DNA of 64,000 bases from Schistosoma mansoni. Its lineage: Eukaryota; Platyhelminthes; Trematoda; Strigeidida; Schistosomatidae. The DNA lies in assembly GCF_000237925.1 (NCBI RefSeq), contig NW_017385989.1, forward strand, positions 744,001 to 808,000. The letters run 5' to 3'. Below the pieces are notes generated by a model. It saw only the letters and a list, made by a program, of their open reading frames with translations, made no database searches and was not told the DNA's origin. The translations under genes and the position numbers were made by a program. Positions within the stretch are counted from its first letter, which is position 1, and the number at the start of each line of letters is the position of its first letter. Positions 35,685-46,680 of the stretch are shown here, one piece after another.

Positions 35685-36118
35685 CTCTGCCAGGGAAGTC
35701 CTACTCACTGAATTCTCGTGGCATTACTGATGTTTACGAAATTGAGAGGACGAAAAGCGAAGGTCCGACACTTTACCCGGGTTGGTGGATACGGAAAGTC
35801 CATCTGAAGGAGTTGGAAAACCCTGATTCCAAACCAATGGTGCACATGCGCTCCAGTATCCTGATGGAACAAATGGCGTATGAACCAATTGTTGGTCACT
35901 GGCTACCATGGGACTACATCTCCTCACGATGCTCCACTGCCTTGTGGATCAGATATTTAGGTCGAAAGCCCCATGTGTGGCCCCCTAATGAAACCACCTG
36001 GTTCGGTCTGGGCACATGGGCAGTATCACAGTCCTCACAAAAATCAAATGAGATTTGTGTGGCGCATATTTATCTGGTGCTTTCTTGTACCAACATTTAT
36101 GTGTTTAAATGAATAAAT
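35685..36118 (+). repeat. Repeat F
   Basis: Second copy of the family, from gccagggaagtcctactcac to accaacatttatgtgttta and an AAATGAATAAATG tail. It lies in the host intron between exons B and C. Confidence 0.55.
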
Positions 36119-36385
36119 GAATTAGAATGTCACTGAAAATGATGAAACACTGAATGGCTGTTACATCCTAATATGGAGATTTTCATCAGTTTGCTCAATG
36201 CCAGGCCTAAAGATTTTAGGTTTGATTCCTAGCGGAATAATAGATGTCGAGTTGTCCCACACAACCTTAAAGTGATCCCTGGTTTGATATTGATCCTCAG
36301 GTCAAAACAGTTATGTGATGAAAATCTTTTAAAATCTGAAAGAATTCTTACAAATACAATTCGCTAAACAGTCACTATAATAAAT

Positions 36386-36714
36386 TCACTTGGTATTGTT
36401 AAATTGTATCTTTGCATTCTTGTTCAACACTGTAAATGATCAGCCTCTTATTCGCATATGTGCATACTGTGCGCGTTGCCTCGATATTGCCTTAATTCAC
36501 GAGCATTATAAATAAAGATGGATGATGACTAGAAGTGAAATTCAGGACGCATATTTTGTTCTATTTGAGACTCGTCGGACGTATATACCTTCATCTCAGA
36601 GTTGATTTCCACTCTGAGACTCAAACCCAAGCACATCGAGCTGAAGAGTCCCAAATAGGACGAAACGCGCGTCTTGGATTCCACCGCTAGCCACTATTCA
36701 TCTTTGTTTAGTAA
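36386..36714. repeat. SINE family A fold-back copy
   Basis: A minus-strand unit with a decayed hammerhead meets a plus-strand hammerhead unit near 36625; ends ctttgttta. Confidence 0.8.
36635..36679 (+). ncRNA. Hammerhead ribozyme, family A, core intact
   Basis: CTGAAGA, GTCC/GGAC, GAAA, ACGCGCGT, GTC; stem I ATCGAG/TTGGAT has one mismatch and a G-U pair. Confidence 0.75.
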
Positions 36715-37074
36715 TAATAATAGTTTAATATGGTATTAAACTTTCATAAAGCTGTGAGCTTGTGATTAAATAAATTATCAGAGATGGTTATAAGTTTATT
36801 TTGTAGTTATCCATTATTCTTTACCCAAAGCTTTTCAATAGAACTCAAGAGTTCTATTGATTTTGGCCTATATTCAAAATGTCATTTCTAATAAAAGAAA
36901 CCTTCAGAACTGTTTGTAAGGGTTTTAATTTTAGATATTCTCTTCATAATCACGTTTGTTATCTTAAAATGTATCCTTCTGTTTTCCAGGGTGATCATAA
37001 TTGATCAAAATCTCATGGTGGGAAAGTTTAATGTGATTGTTTTTTTTTCATCTTTTTTTCGATAAATCCTCAGG

Positions 37075-37575
37075 TTTATGATACTTGAACATCTGGGCTA
37101 CTTGTTCCTGCTATCGAGATATTTCAACAAGTTATCTAATCTTCACTTAGTATTGTTTGTTTGAATCTTCCCATCGATGTGTTAGGACTGCAACTGCAAA
37201 TAGGACGAAACGCGCGTCCTGGATTCCACTGCTAACCACTATCCATCTTTAAGTTATCTAATCTTGTTTGTTTTATTACATCATTATGCCTATTAATTGC
37301 ATAACCCTATTCAGGTGCGTTTCTGTAAAGTGTACAACCTTTCACTGTAAGGGTTACAAAAAGGCCTAATCAGAGATATCGCGGTTGCTAGCAATATGTA
37401 TGCTGCGAAAACAATGTACATTATTTAGATGTTGATTGACTGGACTGCTAATTTCTAACTGGTGATCATTGAACATTTATCGTGAGGATCGACCAAAAAG
37501 TAAGAAACGGAGACTTGTTGAGATACATTATGCTGAGAATTCTATATTGTACCAATAAATATAATAAGTAATTTC
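37075..37575 (+). repeat. Repeat D interrupted by a SINE
   Basis: Same family as 28975-29400; the SINE family A fold-back at 37144-37250 interrupts it. Confidence 0.65.
37144..37250. repeat. 107-bp family A fold-back with 15-bp target duplication, inside repeat D
   Basis: A reversed 3' end (cttagtattgtttg) is joined directly to the last part of a plus-strand hammerhead and its 3' flank. The duplication aagttatctaatctt lies at 37129-37143 and 37251-37265. It interrupts a family D repeat. Confidence 0.92.
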
Positions 37576-37610
37576 CTAAGAGTGATAATAAGTAGTATGA
37601 AATGGTTTAC

Positions 37611-37697
37611 CCTTTCTTCCAGTTCTTTATAACGTTGTTGAAGTATTAAATTCTCTTGTTCTAAACTTTTGACACGTTCAAAACATTCTTGTTTCAC
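37611..37697 (-). CDS. Host gene exon B, coiled-coil segment
   Basis: An 87-nt exon (29 codons) bounded by acceptor CTTTTATAG and donor GTAAAC, phase 0 at both ends. It reads VKQECFERVKSLEQEN and goes on to YKELEER. The spacing of Val, Leu and Ile among Glu, Gln, Lys and Arg fits a two-stranded coiled coil. Together with exon A it gives about 55 residues of likely helix. A 3' LINE-like repeat (family D) lies directly next to the exon on its 3' side (gene sense), about 40 bases away. Confidence 0.75.
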
Positions 37698-37827
37698 CTA
37701 TAAAAGGAAATAAAAAATATATAAATGAATTAGAATAGATAGTAAAGGAAGTCTACAAGATTGTATGAATGGTATAAATTTTATATAGGTTATAATTACA
37801 GAAGTTCCATATTACGATTGTAGTGTG

Positions 37828-38132
37828 GTGTGGTCTACTTATATCCATATAAGTAGTATATGGTGATGGTTAGACATAGAATGTATTTTGACAGAAGATC
37901 GATGGGGAACGAACACGAATGAAGCGCAATCGGTATGAAAATGCATAAACAATGAACTCAGAGAAGACGGACTGATATTTGCGGTAGGAACAGTTAAGAT
38001 TGAGACAATTGATTGTTATTTTGCAAATTAACTGTTTACTGTATGGTTATCAGATCTTAGTAAAACAGTTTGTAATATATGCTTAATTAAATTCGATTTT
38101 CCCCACCCGTCTTTCATTCACTACAGTAGAAT
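37828..38132 (+). repeat. Dispersed repeat X, good copy
   Basis: Complete-looking copy from gtggtgtggtctacttatat to cacccgtctttcattcac, about 305 bases, with palindromic 5' segment acttatatccatataagt. Classification unknown. Confidence 0.7.
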
Positions 38133-38754
38133 CATAGAAATTGTAAATACAGCAATGTAGATTGTAACTGACGATGACTCTAATGAAGGGTTACTGTACA
38201 TTTTTTACTGAAATGACAATTATCAAGATAATTAATGTTCAGTATCTAGGAAAATTTGATTGTTATTGGTCTAAAATGTTTTACATTGCTTTCTAGCCCG
38301 TTCAACATATATTACCTTAAAAAGAAACCTTGACTAGTCTTTAAGGATTGAGAAAATAGATGAGCTTGGTCATCAGTTTACAAGACATCTAGTAACAAAC
38401 TTATTGAATTATGTTTTTATTTTTCATGTAGGATAAGTAAGATAAGCAACAGTTAAGTTACATTTACTCAAGTAGCTAGTTAGATTCAGTGAACATGAGA
38501 TATGAAAACGGTCATTATACCATATGCAAGTCAATTAACAGCAGGTAAATTTTTAAAACAAATCAATATATCGAGTTTAGAGATCTTCAACAGTGAGCTA
38601 TAAAAGTGTTAACATTTTTGTTAACTAGAGAACCTACGACTTTGAAAATTATCTTAGTGATAGCTACTATACGGTTTCATAGAATTGCTGGGTTTTTTTA
38701 TAGGTAACCAGGATTTCCAAGTAAGTTATTCCGATTATAGTATTTGAAATTGTA

Positions 38755-39062
38755 AGGACGGTCCACAGGTGAAGTTGAGGAAGATCTAAGAAGCCTAGAA
38801 GGAGCCGAACATATTCCATCCAATCAGGTTTTAGAAGAATATTCTAGAATCACTACGTGTAGCTTCCCTATTGGACAATGCTAATAATCCCCTGTGTGCG
38901 GATTGGATAACTATAATGATGATTTCGTTTCTACTAAAAACTATTAATACCTGACAGTTTTGTATCATTATTGACACTGTTTGAATTAATATTCCTTCTA
39001 CTTGTCTTCTATCATCTGATTTTGTGACTTGGGAGGGTTGTAGCCTTCGAATGCTCAAGTAT
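38755..39062. repeat. Repeat H
   Basis: Begins ggacggtccacaggtgaagt; the complement of that motif also appears at 40646-40665 beside the gap. It matches 1330-1665 over several blocks. Confidence 0.4.
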
Positions 39063-39235
39063 TCGGCGACATACTAAGAATCTTAGTTCGAGATATAACA
39101 GAAATACGTTCTTTTATATGATGAATGTTGTTTTTCCTACAGAAGACTCAAAACTAAACAGTTACAAAAAATATTATTGTGGATTGCAATAAACAATTGG
39201 TTTAATGGTTAATTGGATTGAATAAGTTCACTTAC

Positions 39236-39314
39236 TTGTTTAATAACTTCACTAAGTATATTCCATGGTTGATTACAATCTGAATAATTTTGTTGAATCT
39301 TTTCGTAAAATAAC
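39236..39314 (-). CDS. Host gene exon A, most 5' coding exon found
   Basis: Acceptor TTACTCTACAG and donor GTAAGT bound a 79-nt exon. Its first base finishes the codon of an unseen upstream exon, and 26 codons follow, beginning LFYEKIQQ and ending SEVIKQ. The segment is charged and helical in character and leads straight into the coiled coil of the next exon. Of the other frames I read one and it is closed. The requirement for a phase-2 donor upstream can be used to search for the preceding exon. Confidence 0.7.
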
Positions 39315-39367
39315 CTGTAGAGTAATAAGTAAGCAAACATATTATGTGTTAAGTTTAGAGGGTACGT

Positions 39368-39620
39368 GTACGGTTGAATTCATGAATCAATTAAAACTAG
39401 ACCACCATGAAAAACTTGGAACCACTGAACGGCCGGCTCAATAGTTTAGAGAGTAAGCATTTACGCGCGAGACCAAAGGTCCTGAATTTGAATCCCGTTA
39501 GAGGTATCGCAGATGTGCACCAATGGATAGTCTCATACTAGGACGAAATGGCTTTCCAGTGCTTCTAGGTTTTCCATGATGGTCTAGTTTTAATTAATTC
39601 ATGAAGTGAACTATAAAAGG
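39368..39620. repeat. SINE family B fold-back copy
   Basis: Reversed arm 39368-39432, then a plus-strand tRNA-like part and arm. It lies just upstream of host exon A. Confidence 0.75.
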
Positions 39621-39971
39621 TTTACAAATTTTCAATATATGTTTTCTATGTAAACATGTTAAATTGAGTTCCATTCGAGACTTTTCTGATGTAAAGTATA
39701 CAGAAATGTATAATTCTTGATGATTCACACAATTGGTTCTAGGTTGTAAGCAGCTTAGAAGAATATGCAAGGTAAATGAATTAAGGTTATTCTATTACTA
39801 ACCTTGTTATTTTTTAAGTTCAAAACTTCAAGAACAAACTGTATGAAGTATCAATTATTTTAGGACTGGTGAATGTTACCGATTGATAATAAATAGGTGA
39901 ATTATTGAAAATAGATGATTACTGACACAATTCAAAATTTAATCTGAAGTTCTACAAACTTCTCAATCAAA

Positions 39972-40125
39972 TATGGTGTATACTACTGGTCTCGATGGAT
40001 ATAAGTAGTATGTATCATCAAACGAAAGTGAAATACCTGGCAGCAGAAGATTAAGAAGATCAAGCAAAAGAGAATGAGAACAGAGAATGATTGCTGTGAA
40101 AATTAAGGGACAGTGAAGTCTGAAT
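39972..40125 (+). repeat. Dispersed repeat X, diverged 5' part
   Basis: Same subfamily as 893-1170 and 15283-15412. Confidence 0.55.
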
Positions 40126-40300
40126 TCACGGATCAATTGAAGCTATTCCACTGCGGAACGCTTAGAATCAATAAAAGCCCGTCTCAACCTAGTGTGTGAC
40201 TCCTCATCAGTGCGCATCCACGACTCCGCCTCGCGAGATTCAAACCCAGAACCTATCGGTCTCGTGAGCGAACGCTTAACCTTTAGACCACTGAGCCTTA
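40120..40300 (-). repeat. SINE family B copy
   Basis: Minus strand from aattcacggatcaattgaag through the tRNA-like part to accactgagcc. Confidence 0.75.
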
Positions 40301-40443
40301 TTTTATTTTCAACTTACATAATTTTTATGCTTTTTTTCTTTTCATAACTAATTGCAATAATTAATCTACAATGAATTTCTAGTCAAGTTGGCATTTTACA
40401 TCTGATTAATTTCTAGTTGAAAGCGTGAGTCAATTGAAGCTAG

Positions 40444-40643
40444 NNNNNNNNNNNNNNNNNNNNNNNNNNNNNNNNNNNNNNNNNNNNNNNNNNNNNNNNN
40501 NNNNNNNNNNNNNNNNNNNNNNNNNNNNNNNNNNNNNNNNNNNNNNNNNNNNNNNNNNNNNNNNNNNNNNNNNNNNNNNNNNNNNNNNNNNNNNNNNNNN
40601 NNNNNNNNNNNNNNNNNNNNNNNNNNNNNNNNNNNNNNNNNNN
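40444..40643. other. Assembly gap of 200 N
   Basis: Exactly 200 undetermined bases beginning within a SINE family B arm. The size is probably a placeholder. Confidence 0.99.
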
Positions 40644-40859
40644 AAGTTCACCTGTGGACCGTCCTCACAATGAAGTGTTCACAGTTAGACAATCATTGAA
40701 GGTTATCCAATAGTTTCGGTGTTTTGTGTCAGTATGCCCTGTAGTAATAGGTGTTCACGAATCTGTCAAGGATTAAACATAGAAACTTCTAACCTCTAGA
40801 TGAGTGCGTGACTATTGGATTGAAATCTTAGTTGTTCATGCTTCGAATTTCAGCCAGTT

Positions 40860-40950
40860 CAACGACTGGAAAGGATTCCTCAGGATAGATTTCGATAGAA
40901 AATCTTGGTTGGCGACCTACGCTCGTCTACGAGGGATAACACGCGTAAGA
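40860..40950 (+). mobile_element. RTE LINE 3' tip, degenerate
   Basis: A weak plus-strand match: actggaaaggattcctcagg, then cgaccta, then gagggataacacgcgtaag. It lies beside the assembly gap. Confidence 0.55.
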
Positions 40951-42804
40951 CAATAATTTTTTTACGACATTAATTAAACAATCTCCACAAAACCCCTTCT
41001 GATAATTAATTTCTAGTTGTTTACTATTTTGTTTTACAGAGAATAATGGAATATACTTCAGTGGCTGGATATCTGATTCCATTTGGATCATTTCTGATTG
41101 CTATCGAATAATTGCTGTCGAAATATACATCTTGACCACTCTCTCGTATATAATCATCGACTTAAACCGCGTTACTGAATAACGAAGCTAAATAAGTCAA
41201 ATACGAGAATGAATTTCGAATACATATATTCCGTACAATCATTGATCTGAAAAGACAATCAGGAAGACAGAGAGAAGGAAGTTAAACTAAATGGCGCACA
41301 GTGGAGAAGGCGTGTGAGCCAACTCGATTGAATCAAGTGTTAATCGATACACACAAAATAAGTTACAGACATGTGTTGAGTAGGATAAGAAGTGTATACA
41401 CACATATGCTCACATACGAAAACAGTCAAGGTTGTTAAGTAAATAAATAGTAAGATCAAAATGTGACCTAAGGAGAATGAGTAAATTGGTTTGCCCGGAA
41501 GCTAGAATAAGTTATATGAGCTTGACAGTAACAGCAAACAGCTAAATATTATGATATTTATGTATTTTTCTAATCATATAGTTTACAACTGTAGCTATTT
41601 TATTCTGATCTCATTCATAGTAATAAACTTATACATTGTAGAAAAAAAATACTGAGTTAGTCAAATTCCAACCAACTAGCATTAGTTTCAATAATATTGT
41701 AGGATTACTGCAACCACTAATTATCAGTATAAAACCTAGAAGAGTATTGGCGAGTGCATAATTTATGGACGAGCCAGTCAGAAGCGTTTGAGGGATTCAA
41801 GTTCACGGCACCAATTTCAGTACCTGATATTCCTGTACGATCGAGTCACCGAGGATTTTAGGGAAGACGTGACAGCTGAAAGGCTACAATAAATGGGCCT
41901 ACTAAGAAGTTTCTTTATTTGTAATTGCGGTAATCAAATGATTTGTAGATCTTGTGCAAACTACCGTGACGACGTTGTCTTTCGGTGTTATATATGTTGG
42001 AAGAAGGAGTCTGCTAGAATAGAAACTTTTTTGCTCGATTCAAACTGAGACTGATGCAAATTATAATAATAGCAGCGTACGGTCAAATAAAAGCAACAAT
42101 AACGTTGGCTGCAGTATTCGCAGATGTTACCGAAGCTTCGGCTGTTTAGTAATATGAATGTTGTAGAGTTATGTGCATAATAATAATGACAAGCTTACAT
42201 AACCGGAGTACACACAAACAATATTGAAGCTATATGGTCGAAGCTAATATAGTTTTTGCGACCTTATCATGGCTCCAGAGACCGACTATTATGGAGGCAT
42301 ATGGATTAGTTCCTTTACAGTTTACATTAAAATTTACTGAACATTTGAACCTCTTTCTAACCTTGACAAGTTTTTGGACCATATAAAAGAAGTGTATTCA
42401 CTTTAATTCTTTGGTCCTGTATAATATATTTTTACTTTATACTAACTGTTTCTTGATTGGTTAATATTTCTCAAGGTCACTTTAGATTCGTTCAAGGTCA
42501 TCCATAAACTATAGTCCCGCCATTCATAAATCATAGTCTCGACAGAATATTTAATGTCAATTTATTTTTAACCAGTTTTCGCTCTCACTCCCGTTTCCTT
42601 ATACAATGTATGTACTGCATAACTTCATGTAGGACTGTTTATGTTTTACAGAATAGATTTAAATATACTTAGGTATTATTCTATTACATAATAGGAATAG
42701 TAAGAAAATGTAGGTCCATCAGTTGGTTTGTATTTGATAAACTAACATTTGTCAATTGTTTGCATAATTCCAAATGATTATCCACAACCATATTCACAAA
42801 GAAT
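40950..42804. other. Unassigned sequence
   Basis: Apart from the SINE end at 40981-41010, no repeat family of this window and no convincing exon were found. All open frames are short. Confidence 0.5.
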
Positions 42805-43180
42805 TGGCGGCGTGCTTAAACATCTGGGCTACCTAATCCTGTCATCGACATATTTCAACAAGTTATCTGTATTTTGTTTGTTTTATTACATCATTATGGC
42901 TATCAATCGCATAACCCTATTCAGGTGCGTTTCTGTAAAGTGTACAACTTTTCTCTGTAAAGGTTACAAAGAGGCCGAATCAGAGATATTGTGGTTGCTA
43001 GCAATATGTATGCTGAGAAAACAATGTACTGCTAACTTCTAACTAGTAATCATTGAACATTTATCGTGAGGATTGATCAAGAAATTAGAAACGGAGACTT
43101 GTTGAAATACTTTTGTGCTGAGAATTCTATATTGTACCTAAAATGTAATATTGAATAAAGCTAATAATAATAATAATAGT
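42805..43180 (+). repeat. Repeat D
   Basis: cttaaacatctgggctacct through gtaaagtgtacaac to ttctatattgtacctaaaat and gaataaagct(aataat)n. Confidence 0.65.
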
Positions 43181-44164
43181 AAAAAGCCGAATAACATACT
43201 AATAACACAATTAGCAGCATTACATCATGTTCAAACATAAACAACACACTAACCAACTAATGATTTCGAAATTTTTGCCATATTTCATTATTTAGATTAA
43301 ATCGATGAAAAGATGACAAAGATACTAAAATCATTAAGATTCAGATGTAAATATGATGACGCTTTACTCATTGTCGACTAGAGTAACTTATGCTATGATG
43401 TTATTGTTATATCGAGTGAATGCGTACGCTGTTTAATATATGACGTTATAAGACTGCCAAACATAGAGGAGTGAATTATCGATCAGAGCAATGATATACG
43501 GAAACCGTATGAGCAGTCTTGAATACTTATCAGTCCTGCTTTCTGCCTAGCCCAGCCAATTAAGTCCACAACACCAATAACAGCCTCTGCAATATGAATT
43601 ATTATTCTCAAACATACTGGATTTGTATACCAAACAAACTGACTACATCGTACCATAAAATAAAAAATAACATTTGTACAAGATTTAGCCAAATGTGTTT
43701 TTGAATAGGGGGGACAGAAATTAATAGACTGGGTATAACTCAGGAATGGTAAACCGTATGATAATAGTCTATGGGTCAAAATAAAGCTCATAATAAAAGG
43801 AACATGAATATGAATAGTTAAGTTACTTAGTAATTATACAATAGGAAATTGACATATCACATTGGTCCATAAATAGTCCTCAAAGTTACCATTCATAATT
43901 CTCCACGGGATATAACAGTTATGGAAAGAGCTTCTTGATTAAAGTACGCAGGGATCTAATTAATAACAATGATATTCTCTTAAATGGATTCTTTTAACTT
44001 TTCAATGAGAATTTATAACTTTTTATTGTAAATAGTTCAAAGAAAGCATAACTAGTCAGATAGTTTCGTGTTATAAGTTCTATCTTTTCATTCCGCAAAT
44101 GGTTAACCGAAAAAGCATAGAAAATTTATGCTATCTAGATATAAAACGAAATCCGCCTGAAACT

Positions 44165-44625
44165 CTTCTAGAGTTAGTGTAGGTCCCAGGTCGGGGTAAA
44201 GCAGGAGGGTTGGACATGAGGTCAGTCACTGACAATTGGACTGAGCCATGCTAGTAGGTGTAGACTACCTGGTTGGGATTCGCGAGATGATAGCAATCGA
44301 TGGTTAGAGACCTTGAATGACATGGCTCAAAATCGTTTGCAATCGCGAAGGTGCATCCACTCTTTGTGTTCTACCAAATTCTAATCTTCTGAATTCTTCA
44401 TGTCCCGTCTGTTCTCTCTCCAAATCTATTTCACTGGATTATTCTCTTTGAATAACATCTTCAAACCCTAATCTTTCCGATTACTAGTTATGCTCTTACT
44501 ACTTCTACCACTATGGGATTTGAATGGACAACTGCATCTCTGTGCTAATATGGTATGGTAACTCGATCTGATGTACGTTCGTACGAAGTTCTACGTTGTG
44601 ACTGACTGACTGAACCCCATCTTTT
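44165..44625 (+). mobile_element. LINE-like family E, 3' end with coding remnant
   Basis: The first 220 bases match the coding sequence of the copy at 54035-54500 (a basic C-terminal segment containing ETLNDMAQNR); then 3' UTR and a (GACT)n tail. C-terminal ORF plus simple tail is typical of LINEs; the clade is not clear. Confidence 0.65.
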
Positions 44626-45143
44626 AGAAAACAACCTTACTAAAAACATGTTAACCAGTAAATACAAAATTCTGCACGCAAATATAAGATTAATTTTAAT
44701 CCTTGAAAAATCAGTTTGTCCAAAACTTATTCTGTATCCTAACTTGATTCTTTCTATATTTACTACTGATTATTTTTTCATGAATTTTTCAAAAAAAATC
44801 TTTTTTTTTATATTCTAGAACAGACGTATCTAACGACAGATACATCTTTATATACATGTATATGGATATGCGTGTATGTGTGTATATGGGGTTGGTGGGC
44901 GGGTGGTTGGTTGGGAATCTTTTGTACGCTAACATGGATACATGATACAAACTAATACATAATAGTTATCAGATCTAACTTCATAAATCAAATCACATTT
45001 ATATACCTGATAAACATTTCCTTTATATATATATATATATAAATGTATACCAAACATGTAAACGACTGTTTTATTTTCAGGCTAACCAAAATACACTATT
45101 GCTATAGCAACAAAAACCCTGATCGTAAAATATTAGGACAGTA

Positions 45144-45172
45144 ATGATGATGATGATGATGATGATGATGAT
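45144..45172. repeat. (GAT)n microsatellite
   Basis: About nine GAT units. Confidence 0.95.
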
Positions 45173-45477
45173 AAAGATAAGTTTGGATATTACTTCACTT
45201 ATATATATATGTGTGTATAAAGTTCACTCAAGAAATGGGTAAAAAGAAAAGTCAGGTAATAAAATTATCACCTTTTCTTTTTCTTTCTATTAGTAGTATG
45301 AAATTTAGTATTTTGCACTGGAGCTTTTTTTTCTTTTTTGGGGGGCGGGGGGGGGGAAAGATTAAGTATAATCATTTATATCTTAAGGGTTTTTTCTATG
45401 TATACAATAGACAGTTTTGTCGTCCAGTTTCCTTTTTTAAGTTACGTCTATATGAATAGAACTAATTACTGTCAACG

Positions 45478-45815
45478 AATACCATGCGACCTGCTTGAAT
45501 ACCTGGATTACCAGTTCCTGTCATCTATATATTTCAACAAGTTATAAGTCTTTTGTTTGCTTCAACGGATCATTATGTTTATTAATTGAACAACCGATTT
45601 AGTTTGGAAAGAGCATAATCAGAGACATCGTGGTTGCTAGAAATATGCATCAAAAAGAATATACATTATTCAGATGTCGATTCCTGAACAGCTAACATCA
45701 AACTAACGCTCACTCAATACTTATTGTCAGGATTAATCAATAAATAAGGAAAAGAAACTTATTGAAATACTTTGAGCTATGAATTATATATCGTACCAAA
45801 AGTATAATATCCAGT
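45478..45815 (+). repeat. Repeat D, diverged
   Basis: tacctggattaccagttcct, then atttcaacaagttataagtc to tatatcgtaccaaaagtata. Directly followed by RTE at 45822. Confidence 0.55.
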
Positions 45816-45821
45816 GAAGTG

Positions 45822-46347
45822 ACTAATTTACAACTGAAGAACATCTGGAACTCAAAACAATTGTCAATCAACATCAAAGTCAGAATTTTCAATACAAATG
45901 TCAAGACAGTTCTACTGTATGGGGTGGAGACGTGGAGAACTACGAAAGCCATTATCCAGAAGATACAAGTGTTTATTAACAGCTGTCTACACAAGATACT
46001 TCGGATCCGTTGATCAGACACTAACAGCAACAACCTACTGTGGAAGAGAACAAACTAGATTTAAGTGGAGGAAGAAATGAGGAAGAAGAGTTGTAAGTGG
46101 ATAGAACACGCATTGAGGAAGCCACCCAACTGCGTCACAAGACAAGCCCTCACATAGAATCGTGAAGGTCAAAATAGAAGAGGAAGACCAAAGAACACAT
46201 TACGCCGAGAAACGTAAACATACATGAGAAGAATGAACAAAAATTGGTAGAACTGGAAAGGAAGGCCTAGGACAGAGTGGGTTGGAGAATGCTGGCCGGC
46301 AGCCTATGCTTCATTGGGAGTAACAGGCGTAAGTAACTAAGTAAGTG

Positions 46348-46381
<34 letters not shown>

Positions 46382-46680
46382 CCAGCTTCCAGCTGAAGAG
46401 GAAATTAGGAAAAGACGTTGGAAATGGATAGGACATACATAAAGGAAATCACCAATGTGCATCACGACGCAATCCCCAACTTGGAATCGTGAAGAGAAGC
46501 GGAAAATAGGAAGGCCAAAGAACATATTACGTCGGGAAATAGAAGCAGAGTTGAAAACGATGAATGTTAACTGGAAAGAACTGGAAAGGATTGGCTGGGA
46601 CAGAGTTGAATGGAGAATGCTGGTGTGCGGCCTGTGCTACTCCACGAGGGGTAATAAACGTAAGTAAATAATTAGGTAAA
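45822..46680 (+). mobile_element. Two RTE 3' fragments in tandem
   Basis: The first fragment (45822-46380) encodes [19 protein letters not shown] and later parts and ends in a (GTAA)n array at about 46330-46380. A second fragment (46381-46680) starts exactly after that array with the segment encoding [18 protein letters not shown] and ends ggggtaataaacgtaagtaa. The second seems to have landed in the tail of the first. Confidence 0.8.

Larger units (their letters stand above)
8441..39314 (-). other. Host gene locus, eight coding exons joined in phase
   Basis: This is the only convincing host gene. Eight open segments on the minus strand are each bounded by an AG acceptor and a GT donor (mostly GTAAGT). 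Exon lengths are 79, 87, 186, 636, 821, 724, 213 and 2115 nt. The first begins with one nucleotide that completes a codon; the 821-nt exon ends with two nucleotides (AG), and the 724-nt exon supplies the third (A), giving Arg. All other joins are at phase 0. The joined reading frame is about 1,620 codons without a stop. Introns run from 1.6 to 7.2 kb and are filled with LINE and SINE copies in both orientations. The 5' exons, promoter and start codon were not found and should lie above 39.3 kb. Product unknown. The coiled-coil start, low-complexity body and SH3-type proline motif suggest a scaffold or cytoskeleton-linked protein; a distant likeness to the Nck-associated protein 5 group is only an impression. 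Confidence 0.8.
40412..41010. repeat. SINE family B ends around an assembly gap
   Basis: A minus-strand arm (gttgaaagcgtgagtcaatt) runs into 200 unknown bases. A plus-strand end of the same family (caatctccacaaaacccctt) occurs at 40981-41010, with an RTE tip and part of repeat H between. Confidence 0.6.

Noticed and set aside
36120-36360. Further SINE copy
   Set aside because: Only short tRNA-like hints (ttttaggtttgattcctagc); no arm or ribozyme sequence to support a call.
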